From NCBI RefSeq assembly GCF_019711595.1, contig NZ_JAIGNR010000002.1, forward strand, positions 310,001 through 374,000: 64,000 nucleotides of DNA, given 5' to 3'. The translations under genes and the position numbers were made by a program. Each line of letters opens with the position of its first letter. Within the stretch, counting starts at the first letter, position 1. Shown here one piece after another: positions 7,467 to 17,072 of this stretch. This DNA is from Qipengyuania sphaerica. Its GTDB lineage: Bacteria > Pseudomonadota > Alphaproteobacteria > Sphingomonadales > Sphingomonadaceae. Below the pieces are notes generated by a model. It was not told where the DNA came from, made no database searches, and saw nothing but the letters and a program-made list of their open reading frames with translations.

Positions 7467-10076
7467 CTAGAACTTGGTCCTGACCGTCACACCATAAGTG
7501 CGCGGTTCTTCGAGGAAGGCGATCCGCGAGCGGTTGCCCGCACCGCCGCGCAGGGGCGTGTTGGCGGTAATGCCGCGGGTAATCTCGTTGCTGAGATTGA
7601 GCCCCCAGAATTCAAGCGTGAAGCGCTCGTTCGGCGTCGTGAAGCCGAGGCGCGCGTTGATCTTGAAATATGCCTCCTGGTAATCGAGCGGCAACGGGGT
7701 GAATGGCGGCGCCGTTTCGGTCGGCGTCGTGCTGGTCCGGCGATCGCCCGAATAATAGACGTTCAGATTGGCCAGCATTCCCCAGCCCGAGCTGTTGATC
7801 GGCCCGTCATAGGTGATACCCGCCACCCCGCTGAACTTCGGCGCATTGGTGAGCGGCTGTCCGCAGAGCACCCGGACGGTCGCGAGCGCAGATCCGGTGA
7901 TCCCTTCGTCGCAATCGTCGGCATAGCGCGCATTGGCATAGGTACCGGACAGGTTGATCGTCATGTAGGGATCGAACCTTCCGACCAGCTCCAGTTCCGC
8001 GCCGGTCGACTTGGCCGCGGCCACGTTGAAGGTCTGGAACTGCACGCCGGTGAACTCGAGCACCTGGAAGTCGGTCATTTCCATATGGAAAAGAGCGAGG
8101 TTCGCGGTGATCTGCCGGTTGGCGAGCGAGGTCTTGATACCGATTTCATAGGCATCGACCTTTTCGGAATCGAAGCGCGGATCGGCCCCGCCGGCCGAAG
8201 CAGCCGGATCGAGGTTGAAGCCGCCCGACTTGAAGCCGTGGCTGAAGCTCGCATAGCCGAGGAAATCGCCGACATTATAGGCAAGCTGGGCCGTATAGGT
8301 CAGTTCGTCATCCTCGAAGGTAAGGTCATATTCGCGCGGCAGCGGCAGCACTGCCGATGCGGGCAGGTTCGCCTGTGTCGTGAACGGGAAGCAGGTCAAA
8401 CCCAGGCCTGCACTTGCCACTGCCGTTGCAATCGCTTCCGATTGGCCGAAATCCACGAGGTTCTGCACGATGTTGCCGAAGCCGTTGGCGATAGTCGCAC
8501 AGGCCGGCGAACTGGCGTCTACCTGGTTGAACGCGCCGTCCTTTGTCTCGTCGACATAGCGGGCACCCAGTGTGAGGCTGAGCTCGTCGGTGAAGCTGAT
8601 CACATTATGCGTGAAAACCGAGAAACTCTGCGCATCCTGCGTGAACCTGTTCACCGCAAAGCTGCCCGAAGCATCGACGCCGACCACGCTGGGAAGCGCT
8701 GCATTCGGCACCGCACCCAGACCCGGTATGACCGTGAATCCGGTAGCTTGGGCGAGCCGTGTCAGCGCGAACAGCGGGTTCGGACCGAAGGTGGCGAAAT
8801 TGTTGCCCAGCAGCGGGAACAGCGCATTCGAGGCATAGGCCTGGTAATCGGGCCCGAGAACCATCGACTGGATCTCGTCGATCTGCTCATCGGAGTAATA
8901 GGCACCGACGAGCCAGTCCACCGCACCGTCGCCGAAGGTTCCCTTCAACCGCAGCTCGTGGGTCATCACCTCGTTGTCGCCGCCGCTAAACGGCGCGTTG
9001 GGAGCGAAGGAACTCGGTCCGACCTGGTAGACGTCGACACCGACGAAATCGTCCTGAGCCGATTGCGACTCGAAGTGACGGAAGGAGCCGATATAGGTCA
9101 GTTCGGCCCCGCCGAGATTATAATCGAGCTGGCCCGAGACGCCCCATTGCTTGGTCGTGTTGATGTAGCCGTCATCACTGGACAGGCGATTTTCTACCGC
9201 ATCGAAGCCGTAATCGATGACCCCGCCATTGGCGGGAAGGCCATAGGCTTCGAACGCGCCCAGATCGCGGTAGGGCGTCTCGCGGATGATGACCGCCGTA
9301 CAGCAGTTTTCATCCGATTCAGCATAATCGCCGATCAGGCGAAGGCTCATATCTGCCGTGGGTTCCCACAGCATCTGGCCGCGCAGGATGAAGCGATCGC
9401 GATTGCCGCTTTCCGCCCCGCTGGTCGAACTGACGATATAGCCGTCGCGCTTGCGGTAGGCGCCCGAGAAGCGAACACCCAGCTCGTCCTGGATGACCGG
9501 GACGCTGACACCGGCCTGCGCGCCGTAATAGCCCAGGTTTCCGTAAGTGGCGTTGGCGAAGCCTTCGACCTCGTTGAGATCGGGGCGCTTGGTCGTGATG
9601 TTCAACGCACCGGCAGAGGTATTGCGTCCGAACAGCGTACCTTGCGGACCGCGCAGGATTTCCAGCCGTTCGAGGTCGAGCAGGTCGCCCAGCGCAATGC
9701 CGGGGCGCGACTGGTAGACGCCATCGATGAACACGCCGACCGAGCTTTCGAGGCCGGTATTGTTACCGGTGGTCCCGACGCCGCGGATACGGATCGAGGT
9801 CCCCTGTGTTTCGGTCTGGGAGGACTGTATGTTGAAGCTCGGCGAGACCGAGGACAGCGACTTGATGTCCTGGATCCCCTGCCTTTGCAATTCGGCGGGC
9901 TGGACGGCGGTCACAGCAATCGGAACTTCCTGGATATCGCTTGCACGCAAGGTCGCCGTGACGATGATAACATCCTCGTCGGCAGTGATCTCGTCTTCGT
10001 CAGTGTCTTGGGCGTATGCCGGAAAAGCAATCGCGCTGGCACAGATGCCGCCCATCAGGGCTGCCCTGATCTTCAT
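7467..10076 (-). CDS. TonB-dependent receptor
   Basis: This 869-aa outer-membrane receptor starts with a signal peptide (MKIRAALMGGICASAIAFPAYA, cleavage before QDTDEDE). The plug domain follows (QEVPIAVTAVQPAELQRQGIQDIKSLSS...IRGVGTTGNN...GVFIDGVYQSR...LEILRGPQGTLFGRNTSAGALNI). A beta-barrel runs to a terminal aromatic residue (VTVRTKF). ATG at 10076 has GAGGAGAGGG just upstream, whereas longer frames do not. The plug type resembles the CirA/IroN-like receptors common in sphingomonads; the ligand cannot be named. It is a single-gene unit; palindromes upstream are listed separately. Confidence 0.92.
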   Translation of the reverse strand: MKIRAALMGGICASAIAFPAYAQDTDEDEITADEDVIIVTATLRASDIQEVPIAVTAVQPAELQRQGIQDIKSLSSVSPSFNIQSSQTETQGTSIRIRGVGTTGNNTGLESSVGVFIDGVYQSRPGIALGDLLDLERLEILRGPQGTLFGRNTSAGALNITTKRPDLNEVEGFANATYGNLGYYGAQAGVSVPVIQDELGVRFSGAYRKRDGYIVSSTSGAESGNRDRFILRGQMLWEPTADMSLRLIGDYAESDENCCTAVIIRETPYRDLGAFEAYGLPANGGVIDYGFDAVENRLSSDDGYINTTKQWGVSGQLDYNLGGAELTYIGSFRHFESQSAQDDFVGVDVYQVGPSSFAPNAPFSGGDNEVMTHELRLKGTFGDGAVDWLVGAYYSDEQIDEIQSMVLGPDYQAYASNALFPLLGNNFATFGPNPLFALTRLAQATGFTVIPGLGAVPNAALPSVVGVDASGSFAVNRFTQDAQSFSVFTHNVISFTDELSLTLGARYVDETKDGAFNQVDASSPACATIANGFGNIVQNLVDFGQSEAIATAVASAGLGLTCFPFTTQANLPASAVLPLPREYDLTFEDDELTYTAQLAYNVGDFLGYASFSHGFKSGGFNLDPAASAGGADPRFDSEKVDAYEIGIKTSLANRQITANLALFHMEMTDFQVLEFTGVQFQTFNVAAAKSTGAELELVGRFDPYMTINLSGTYANARYADDCDEGITGSALATVRVLCGQPLTNAPKFSGVAGITYDGPINSSGWGMLANLNVYYSGDRRTSTTPTETAPPFTPLPLDYQEAYFKINARLGFTTPNERFTLEFWGLNLSNEITRGITANTPLRGGAGNRSRIAFLEEPRTYGVTVRTKF

Positions 10077-10143
10077 AAACCCTCTCCTCATCCCTGGCCT
10101 GCTCAGACGGCGGCCTGTCGCCACGCTAACATACATTCGTATG

Positions 10144-10234
10144 CGCGCAAGTTTTCACGCAGGATTCTTGCGCGAAACTCGTCAATTGCGATGCAATGTT
10201 GCATTGCAGCATTTGCGCGCACGTCAACTGACGT
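10144..10234. promoter_or_regulatory. Cluster of three inverted repeats upstream of the TBDR
   Basis: Within about 90 bp between the end of virB11 and the start of the TBDR are three exact inverted repeats: CGCGCAAG/CTTGCGCG (10144-10151, 10167-10174), TGCAATG-TTG-CATTGCA (10192-10208) and ACGTCA-AC-TGACGT (10221-10234). The middle one has the size and symmetry of a dimeric repressor operator. The outer pair could instead be an RNA hairpin at the 3' end of the virB transcript. The roles are inferred. Confidence 0.45.
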
Positions 10235-10283
10235 TACGGCATGGCCGCTCTGCCTGGGCTTACGCTACGGCCTGCGGGGAATG

Positions 10284-11309
10284 TCAGAGGAGTTCGCTGC
10301 TTTGCGCGATATGCGCGATTCCGCGCTTGCCGTTCGAATCGCGGCTCAATTGTACGACCACGTCGATCACGCTGGCGGCATAGGCGATGGTGTCCGAGCG
10401 GGTCAGGCCGATGCCCGTCTGCATGACCATGAGCGACAATTGTTCGAGCGCGCCGCGCAAAGAGTTGGCGTGAATGGTCGAGAAGCTGCCCGGGTGGCCG
10501 GTATTGATGGCACGCAGGAAGCTGACGCTTTCCGCGCCGCGCAGTTCGCCCAGCACGATGCGGTCGGGGCGCAGGCGCAGGGCGGCCTGCAGCAATTCGT
10601 TCGCAGTGACCTTGGCCTCGCCCAGCTCGCCCTTCACCGCGACGAGGCCCACGCCGTTTTCGCCGGGCAGCTTGAGTTCGGGCGTATCCTCGACCAGCAC
10701 CACGCGCTCCTGCTTCGGAATTTCGCCGAGCATGGCGTTGAGGAAGGTCGTCTTGCCGGTGCTGGTGCCGCCGGAGACTAGGATCGTGCGCCGCTGGCGG
10801 ATCGCTTCGCGCAGGAAAGCGACAGGCTCGGCCTGCGGATCGGGCATCGCGCCTTGCTGTGCAGGGGTGAGCGGGCCGGTATCATAGGCATCGAGCGGAA
10901 GGTCGAGGCGGCGGTGACGACGGATCGCCATCGCCCAGTGCTTGCGCGCGGCAGGAGGCCCGCAGAACTGGACGCGCGCGCCATCGGGCAGCGTCGCACC
11001 TAGCAGCGGGTGTTCGCGGTTGATGCCCTGGTGGCTGACGCGCGCCACCTGTTCGGCGAGGCGCTGGATCAGCCGGTCGTCGATATCGGGCCGGATGACC
11101 TTCTGCATGCCGCCAGCCGCGGCATCCTCCACCCACACCTCGCCCGGCTTGTTGACAAGGATCTCGGTGACCGTGTCGCGTTCCAGCCATTCGGCGAAGG
11201 GCTTGAGATAGGCCTCGAGATAGACGCTGCGCTCGCCCTGTAGGTCGACGCTGGGGGCGTCCTCTTCCGGATGGTCGTCGGGCAGGAAAGGATGGATGTC
11301 GGCGCTCAT
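10284..11309 (-). CDS. virB11: Type IV secretion ATPase VirB11
   Basis: This 341-aa AAA+-like traffic ATPase has Walker A GGTSTGKT (180-187), a Walker B-type RIVLGELRG (250-258) and the His box GHPGSFSTIHAN (271-282) of the VirB11/GspE superfamily. It forms a hexameric ring at the inner-membrane base of the secretion channel and powers pilus assembly and substrate passage. ATG 11309 is chosen because the upstream residues are the antisense of virB10's tail. It is the last gene of the virB operon, 10 bp after virB10. Confidence 0.94.
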   Translation of the reverse strand: MSADIHPFLPDDHPEEDAPSVDLQGERSVYLEAYLKPFAEWLERDTVTEILVNKPGEVWVEDAAAGGMQKVIRPDIDDRLIQRLAEQVARVSHQGINREHPLLGATLPDGARVQFCGPPAARKHWAMAIRRHRRLDLPLDAYDTGPLTPAQQGAMPDPQAEPVAFLREAIRQRRTILVSGGTSTGKTTFLNAMLGEIPKQERVVLVEDTPELKLPGENGVGLVAVKGELGEAKVTANELLQAALRLRPDRIVLGELRGAESVSFLRAINTGHPGSFSTIHANSLRGALEQLSLMVMQTGIGLTRSDTIAYAASVIDVVVQLSRDSNGKRGIAHIAQSSELL

Positions 11310-11319
11310 GCGCTTGGTC

Positions 11320-12429
11320 CTAGCTGACGGAGCTGAAATCGAGATCGCGCGCGGTGAAGATGCGGATCGGTTCGCCCTGGCGCACGCGCACGGTGGGGCT
11401 GCGCTTGCCGTCCTGTTCTGCCGCGGCAGCAGCTGCCGAGGTTCCCGTGCCCCCGACCACGACCGCCCCGGCACCGCCGGTTGCGAGCGTTCCTAGGCCG
11501 CCGACGACCGAGAGCAGCATGGCCGAGCCGAAGCGCTTGAAGAAGCCGTTGCCCGAGACCTTGCCTTCAAGACCCGTGGTGCCGTCGAAACCGACTGCGG
11601 GCGAAGCGAGGTTGACCGAGGCACCGTCGGGACGGATCAGGCGTGTCCAGATGACATAGGCGCGCTTCTGGCCGTTCTGCATGCCCGACTGGTACTGGCC
11701 GATGAGGCGGCTCGAACGCGGCACGAGGATCTTGGTCCCGTCGAAGCTGCGCACGTCCTGGCTCACTACCGCGCGGACGTAGCCGGGCACATTGGTGTCG
11801 ATCGCGGTCTCGAGGATCGCCGGGATCAGCGTGCCCTGCGTGACCGTGGTCGAGGGATTGGTCATCGCCCTCGCCTGCGCCGGAGCGCCGCCGACGCCGC
11901 CCACGCGGCTGGCGAAATCGCTGGCGGAATTGCCACTGGCTTCAGCAGGTGCGCCCTCGGCAGCTCCGGCTGCATCGACTGCGACGACATTTGCCGTGCC
12001 CGCGTCATAGACGACGGTGGGGTTGTTATACGGGTTGCCAAGCGCCTGCGGCTGGGGCGCAGCGGCAAGCACCGGTGCGGGTGCCGGATCGGCCATGGCA
12101 GCGCTTTGCGCCGGGGTCGGCGGAGCGATTTCGGCAGGAGGCGGCGCTACCGACGCTGCTGCCGGCTGGACGGCTGACTGCTGGCCGCCGACGCTGGGCT
12201 GATCGGGCAGGCGTGCGCTGCTCATGCTCCACAAGGTGACCGCGCCAAGGCCGGCCACGATCGCGATACCGGCGACCATGCCCATGGCATCGCCCTTGCC
12301 GCCCGGACGCGCCACGGCGGGGAAGGCATTGCGCTGCGCGAGGTCGATGACATCGGCATCGCTGTCGTCGCGTGGGTCCATGTCGTTGGCGACGGGGCCC
12401 GACTGCGGGATACGGTTGGCAAGACGCAT
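11320..12429 (-). CDS. virB10: Type IV secretion channel protein VirB10/TrbI
   Basis: This 369-aa protein has a cytoplasmic N-terminus, one transmembrane helix (about 49-69), a Pro/Ala-rich periplasmic linker and the TrbI domain (AILETAIDTNVPGYVRAVVSQDV...GTKILVPRSSRLIGQYQSG...). The helix-rich antennae segment of Gly/Ala character (GGLGTLATGGAGAVVVGG) that crosses the outer membrane is visible. VirB10 spans both membranes and links the ATPases to the outer core. Its start codon overlaps the virB9 stop by 1 bp (TAATG). Confidence 0.93.
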   Translation of the reverse strand: MRLANRIPQSGPVANDMDPRDDSDADVIDLAQRNAFPAVARPGGKGDAMGMVAGIAIVAGLGAVTLWSMSSARLPDQPSVGGQQSAVQPAAASVAPPPAEIAPPTPAQSAAMADPAPAPVLAAAPQPQALGNPYNNPTVVYDAGTANVVAVDAAGAAEGAPAEASGNSASDFASRVGGVGGAPAQARAMTNPSTTVTQGTLIPAILETAIDTNVPGYVRAVVSQDVRSFDGTKILVPRSSRLIGQYQSGMQNGQKRAYVIWTRLIRPDGASVNLASPAVGFDGTTGLEGKVSGNGFFKRFGSAMLLSVVGGLGTLATGGAGAVVVGGTGTSAAAAAAEQDGKRSPTVRVRQGEPIRIFTARDLDFSSVS

Positions 12430-13202
12430 TACTTGTCTCCCCTCTGGGCGAATTCGCCGCCGGCGGTATTAGCGGAAGTTGCGGCGCGTGTCGGTCCGGT
12501 GTTGACCAGCGTGGCGCTATCCTCGCCTGCGCGCAGGACGACTTTGCGCGGGACGCCGTCGATCACGATGGTATCGCCGCGCACGGTATAGTTTACCGGG
12601 CCTTCGACGCCCTTGGCATTGGTGACGAGGATCGCGGGCACGTCGCGCCCGGCGGGCCAGGCGAGGAAGGTCGCTTCGCCATCGTCGAAGGCGCGCTCGG
12701 GCAGCAGGGAGGGCGAACCCTCGCCATCCCATGCGAAGTTGAGCTCGGCCGGATCGACCGAGGAGAAGGGATCGGCGGGCACCTGCGGCTGCGCTGAGCC
12801 TTGCGCCATTTCGGCCTTGGCGGCCTCGGCTTCCGGATCGACCGGGTAATCGAAGCGCAGCACGTAAACTGGCTTGGCATTGGGGCTGGCGACGAGGTCG
12901 AAGAGGTAGGTGCGCTTGCTGGTAACGACCGTCAGGTTGGTCGCCGCGCGCGCTTCCAGCGGCTTCACGAAGAGGATGTTGGCGCGCTTGTTGGGCGTCA
13001 CCTGCCAGGTCTGCGAATTGCCGATGGCGACGTTCTCGATCGTCTCGTCCTCGCCGAATACGATGCTCGCCTGAACATTGACGCGGCCGGGCAGCGTGAA
13101 GACCGCGAATTCGTCATACATCACTTCCTGCAGGCGGGAATCCGCCAGCGCCGGGGTGGCGACGAGTGCGAGCGAAAGCGCTGCGAAAACTGCGCGGGTC
13201 AT
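12429..13202 (-). CDS. virB9: Type IV secretion outer-core protein VirB9/CagX
   Basis: This 257-aa secreted protein has a signal peptide (cleavage after ATPALA, residue 20) and the VirB9 pattern of an N-terminal beta domain (GEDETIENVAIGNSQTWQV, RTYLFDL) and a C-terminal domain (ELNFAWDGEG, DGVPRKVVLRAG). It forms the outer ring of the core complex with VirB10. Normally a VirB7 lipoprotein pairs with it; none is found next to it. It overlaps virB6 by 4 bp and virB10 by 1 bp. Confidence 0.92.
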   Translation of the reverse strand: MTRAVFAALSLALVATPALADSRLQEVMYDEFAVFTLPGRVNVQASIVFGEDETIENVAIGNSQTWQVTPNKRANILFVKPLEARAATNLTVVTSKRTYLFDLVASPNAKPVYVLRFDYPVDPEAEAAKAEMAQGSAQPQVPADPFSSVDPAELNFAWDGEGSPSLLPERAFDDGEATFLAWPAGRDVPAILVTNAKGVEGPVNYTVRGDTIVIDGVPRKVVLRAGEDSATLVNTGPTRAATSANTAGGEFAQRGDK

Positions 13203-14368
13203 GAGTGTTTCTCCGAAGAACCTAAGGCGCGCGGCGGGGCTGCCTTGAAGCGGCTGCCGATCCCCGTCGTGCGGCTGGGACCCTGGCTAGCAGGTCCCGT
13301 CTGAGCGCCACCTGAAGCGGTGGCGTAAACCTTGGTGGTGCGCGATGCGCCCATGCCGCTGTCGTTCGCGGCAGCGCCGGTGGCGACGGCGGACACGTCG
13401 ATCCGCCGCGCCTGTTCGCTCGCCTGCGTGGCGGCCTGCGCCTGCGCAAGCGGCTGGGTGACGACGGTGTGCGGAGCGGGGGCAGCCGCGGGCGCGGCGT
13501 CACTCTCGTCCTTGCCGCCGGCGAGGCCGAATACGGTCCAGCCCGACACCATGGCTCCGGCGACCTTGAACACCATGATCATCAGCGCAACATGCACCGC
13601 GCCGATCATGAAGAAGGCCATGCCCGCCTGCGCCGGGACCGTACCCGGATTGGCGGTCAGCGCGCCGAGGATGGGGACTGAAAGCTCGAGCATGATCGAC
13701 CCGCCCAGCACCGCGAAAAGCGGCGCCAGCGCGCACATCACCACGCCCTTGAGCCAGCCGGTAAACAGCCCGCGCGTGCCGTTGAACAGCGCCATCACGA
13801 CGAATACCGGGCCGAGCGCAACGAGGATGCCGAGCGCGATCTTGGTCGTCACCAGCAGGCCCACCGTTCCCAGCATGAAGAGCATGGCGCCAAGCCACAT
13901 CATCCCGTGCGGCGAAAAGGCCGAGAAATCATTGTTGCTCCCGCTCGCTTCCTGGATAGCGATGAAGACCACGTCGATCTTCTGCGCGAAGACATCGGTG
14001 GCGGAACCCTGCGTGCCGGTCAGCACGCCCGCCAGCCAGTCGGGCGTATAGACGAAGAGGTTCCACACCACGCTCTGGTAGGCGACCCAGCTGGTAGCGA
14101 AGGTCAGCACGAGGCCCAGCGTCATCATCCGCGGGACCAGGCTGCGCACACCGATATTGGTGCGGCCGGTGAGCAGCAGGTAGCCGAAGATGGCGATATA
14201 GATCGTGAGGATTGCGGTCAGCGCATAGCTCAATGCCCCGCCCGAGGCGAAAAGCTTGCCAAAAGCCGCGGCACTTGCCTCGCCCGCCACGCAGTCGACG
14301 CCGCGCAGTGCTGCTGCGACACCATTGCCTACCTGTTCGGCGGCTTGCTGGCAGGTGGCCGAAGTCAT
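13199..14368 (-). CDS. virB6: Type IV secretion inner-membrane protein VirB6/TrbL
   Basis: This 389-aa polytopic protein has an N-terminal periplasmic stretch with a conserved Cys, then several hydrophobic segments (about 45-65, 80-100, 150-290) and a low-complexity Ala/Gln/Thr-rich cytoplasmic tail of about 95 residues. The order and the position between virB4 and virB9 support VirB6, the inner-membrane channel component. The tail is longer and more repetitive than in the Agrobacterium protein. It overlaps both neighbours by 4 bp. Confidence 0.88.
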   Translation of the reverse strand: MTSATCQQAAEQVGNGVAAALRGVDCVAGEASAAAFGKLFASGGALSYALTAILTIYIAIFGYLLLTGRTNIGVRSLVPRMMTLGLVLTFATSWVAYQSVVWNLFVYTPDWLAGVLTGTQGSATDVFAQKIDVVFIAIQEASGSNNDFSAFSPHGMMWLGAMLFMLGTVGLLVTTKIALGILVALGPVFVVMALFNGTRGLFTGWLKGVVMCALAPLFAVLGGSIMLELSVPILGALTANPGTVPAQAGMAFFMIGAVHVALMIMVFKVAGAMVSGWTVFGLAGGKDESDAAPAAAPAPHTVVTQPLAQAQAATQASEQARRIDVSAVATGAAANDSGMGASRTTKVYATASGGAQTGPASQGPSRTTGIGSRFKAAPPRALGSSEKHS

Positions 14369-16797
14369 TCCGCGGCCATCCCGATCTCGATATCGTCGCC
14401 CTTGGCATCGTCAGGGCCGCCGGGCCACGGCGTGCCGGTGAGCGCGGGATACCAGTCGGCCGGCGCATCGCCCATGGCTTCGCGCAGCAGGTCGAGACGG
14501 CGCACCGAGCTTTCGCGGCCCGAAAGCAGCGTCAGCACCTCGGGCGCGCCCGAAAGGTCGAGCCGCACCACCACGCTCGCATCGGGCTGGCGCACGAGGA
14601 AACAGCGGCTGTGCGCAGGCAGCGTGCGGATCAGCGCAAGTTCGTGGCTGGTAAGCCCGAAGCCATCGCAATAATCCTCCACGCGGGCGCGGCTGTTGGG
14701 CATGAAGACCATGGTCGCAGTCTGCTCGACCAGCGCGGTCGAAATGCGGCTTTCGAGCGCATCGCGCGCCGACTGGGTGGCGAAACCGACGAGCGCGTTG
14801 CGCTTGCGCAAGGTCTTCAGCCAGTCGCGGATGCGCGCCGCGAAGACCTCGTCGTCGAGCGCCTTCCAGCCCTCGTCGATGAGGATCATCGTCGGCTTGC
14901 CGTCGAGACGCTCCTCGATCCGGTGGAAAAGGTACATCATCGTCGGCGTGCGCAGCTTGGGGTTTTCCAGCAGCGCGGTCATGTCGAAGCCGAGAACGCG
15001 TGCGGTGAGGTCGAGCTTGTCTTCCGCATTGTCGAACAGCCAGGCATTCTCGCCCTCGCCGATCCATGCGCCCAGACGGTCGGCCAAATCGCCCGGTTGC
15101 GGACGTTTGCTGCCCGAAAGCAGCTCCTTGAAATGGCGCATCCGGCGAAGCGAAGGATCGTTGGCATAGGCCGCGTCAACAGCCGCCGCGATCGTCGCAT
15201 CCTCTTCCGGACCTTCGGCCTTGAGCAGGACGCCCAGCCAGTCGCGCAGGAAGGCGCGGTTGCCCGGCGTATCGGGCAGCGCCATCGGGTTGAAACCGGT
15301 CGGCTCGCCCGCGCGAATGCTGTCGTAGCGCCCGCCGATACCGCGCACGAAGAGTTCGGCGCCGCGATCCTTGTCGAACAGGATGGTGCGCGGGGCGAAC
15401 TTCTGCGCCTGCGCGGCGAGGAAGTTCATCACCACGGTCTTGCCCGAACCCGAAGGCCCGATGACCGAGAAATTGCCGAGGTCGCCGTGGTGGAAGTTGA
15501 AGAAGAAGGGCGTCGCACTGGTGGTTTCGAGCAGCGTCACCGCCTCGCCCCAGTGGTTGCCCTGCGCCTGGCCGAGCGCGAAACCGTGGAGCGAACCGAA
15601 ACTCGCCATGTTCGCACTCGAAATCAGCGCGCGGCGGACGAGATAACCCTCGTTACCCGGGAACTGGCCCCAGAAGGCGGGTTCGAGATTGGTATCCTCG
15701 CGCACCGCGATCGCGCCGGTATCTGCCAGCGCAGCGGCGCAGGCAGCGGTCGCATCGTCGAGCCGGCCGAGATTGCTTTCCTTCACCATCACGGTGAGGT
15801 GATGATCGCCGAAACCGACCGCGCCGTTACCCAGCGCATCGCGCGCGGCCATCATGTCGGCACGCTCTGCCATGGCTTCTTCGTCCGCGCTTTTCAGGCG
15901 GCGGATGGCAAGGTCCATGCGTTCGCGCGCGGTCTGGCGCTCTGCCGGGGCATAGCTTTCCGAGACGACCATTTCGAACGGCAGGCGCAGCAGCCCGTCG
16001 AGCAGGCCCGGGCTGGTCGCTTCGGGATAGTCCTTGAGGCCGAGCATGGCGCCGAAATCGGGCGAACCCGAGCCGCGCATTTCCAGCGCGTCCAAACCGA
16101 AGCTGACGCGGCGATAGGGCAGCATCATGCCGAGATCGACATCGTCCGAAGGCTTGCGGACAGGCCGCATCTCGCCATTGTAGAGCGCGGACAGCAGCTC
16201 CAGCATTTCGGAATTCACATTGCCTTGCGGCCCGACGTAATCGCCGAGCACAGTTGCGCCATAGGCGGTCAGCGAGGCGACGAGGCCTTGGCTGGCAGCG
16301 CGCAAGGACCGCAGGTCCTTGGGATCGGCCTCGAGGCTGTCCTTCTGGCGGCGCATTTTCTTGCCGACACGCTCGACCAGGCCCGCCTTGCCGCGCGCGG
16401 GGCGGCGGATGAGGGTGATGAACTGGTCGTTCACGAACAGCTGGCCCGAACCCAGCCGTTCCTTCCAGCGCGCATCGATATGGCGGCTGATCGGATCGGG
16501 GAATTCGGCATCCAGTTCCACCGACACGCGGCGGCGGATGACGTGGTGATACATGACGAAGCGCGCATCGAGCGTGCTGCGCAGCATCACCTCGCGCGTC
16601 GCTGCGTGCGCATTCAATGCCTCGCTATCCTCGGTCTCGAACAGGAGGCCGGGGACCTGGATCGCGGTCATCACGCTGCCGTCGCGCAGCAGCACCGTGT
16701 TTTCATCGACCAGCCGCGCATAGGGCAGCCGGTCGCCCGCACGGGCTTCCTTGGCGCTCCACGCAGCGGGGCCGATCCATTTGTCCTTACGCGGCAT
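14365..16797 (-). CDS. virB4: Type IV secretion ATPase VirB4
   Basis: This 810-aa protein shows the VirB4/CagE N-terminal region followed by the ATPase domain with Walker A IGPSGSGKT (about 448-456) and Walker B TMILIDEGWKALDD (about 632-645). VirB4 is the largest ATPase of the system, essential for pilin dislocation and channel assembly. Length fits the family. It overlaps virB3 by 11 bp at its start and virB6 by 4 bp at its end, so the whole set is translationally coupled. Confidence 0.95.
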   Translation of the reverse strand: MPRKDKWIGPAAWSAKEARAGDRLPYARLVDENTVLLRDGSVMTAIQVPGLLFETEDSEALNAHAATREVMLRSTLDARFVMYHHVIRRRVSVELDAEFPDPISRHIDARWKERLGSGQLFVNDQFITLIRRPARGKAGLVERVGKKMRRQKDSLEADPKDLRSLRAASQGLVASLTAYGATVLGDYVGPQGNVNSEMLELLSALYNGEMRPVRKPSDDVDLGMMLPYRRVSFGLDALEMRGSGSPDFGAMLGLKDYPEATSPGLLDGLLRLPFEMVVSESYAPAERQTARERMDLAIRRLKSADEEAMAERADMMAARDALGNGAVGFGDHHLTVMVKESNLGRLDDATAACAAALADTGAIAVREDTNLEPAFWGQFPGNEGYLVRRALISSANMASFGSLHGFALGQAQGNHWGEAVTLLETTSATPFFFNFHHGDLGNFSVIGPSGSGKTVVMNFLAAQAQKFAPRTILFDKDRGAELFVRGIGGRYDSIRAGEPTGFNPMALPDTPGNRAFLRDWLGVLLKAEGPEEDATIAAAVDAAYANDPSLRRMRHFKELLSGSKRPQPGDLADRLGAWIGEGENAWLFDNAEDKLDLTARVLGFDMTALLENPKLRTPTMMYLFHRIEERLDGKPTMILIDEGWKALDDEVFAARIRDWLKTLRKRNALVGFATQSARDALESRISTALVEQTATMVFMPNSRARVEDYCDGFGLTSHELALIRTLPAHSRCFLVRQPDASVVVRLDLSGAPEVLTLLSGRESSVRRLDLLREAMGDAPADWYPALTGTPWPGGPDDAKGDDIEIGMAAE

Positions 16798-17071
16798 AGG
16801 AATTGCACCCCCAGCGTTTGTAATTCGCGACGCGCGGGCACTTCGACACCTTGGTGATCCACAGGTCGAAGATGCGCGGCTCGCGCAGGCAGGCGAAATA
16901 GCCCACGCCGTGCATCACCGCGAAGGTGAGCAGCGCCAGCCAGCTGCCGGTGATCAGGAATGCCTCGGTCGTCACCACCCCGTTGATGATGAAATAGTTG
17001 AACGTCACGCCCGCAAACATCTGCGGGCGGGTAAGCGCTCTATGGACGGGGTGGCGGACGAGTGCGGTCAT
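16787..17071 (-). CDS. virB3: Type IV secretion protein VirB3
   Basis: This 94-aa membrane protein has the family start MTALVRHPVHRALTRPQMFAG, then two adjacent hydrophobic helices and a conserved tail (FACLREPRIFDLWITK). VirB3 assists VirB4 in pilus biogenesis. ATG 17071 is used; a longer frame would run into virB2. It lies 1 bp after the virB2 stop. Confidence 0.9.
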   Translation of the reverse strand: MTALVRHPVHRALTRPQMFAGVTFNYFIINGVVTTEAFLITGSWLALLTFAVMHGVGYFACLREPRIFDLWITKVSKCPRVANYKRWGCNSYAA

Positions 17072-17072
17072 C

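Noticed and set aside
7347..10781. 1144-codon open frame on the plus strand antisense to the TBDR
   Set aside because: It is a shadow of the GC-rich TBDR gene: composition is His/Arg/Gly-rich without domains, and it spans two real minus-strand genes.
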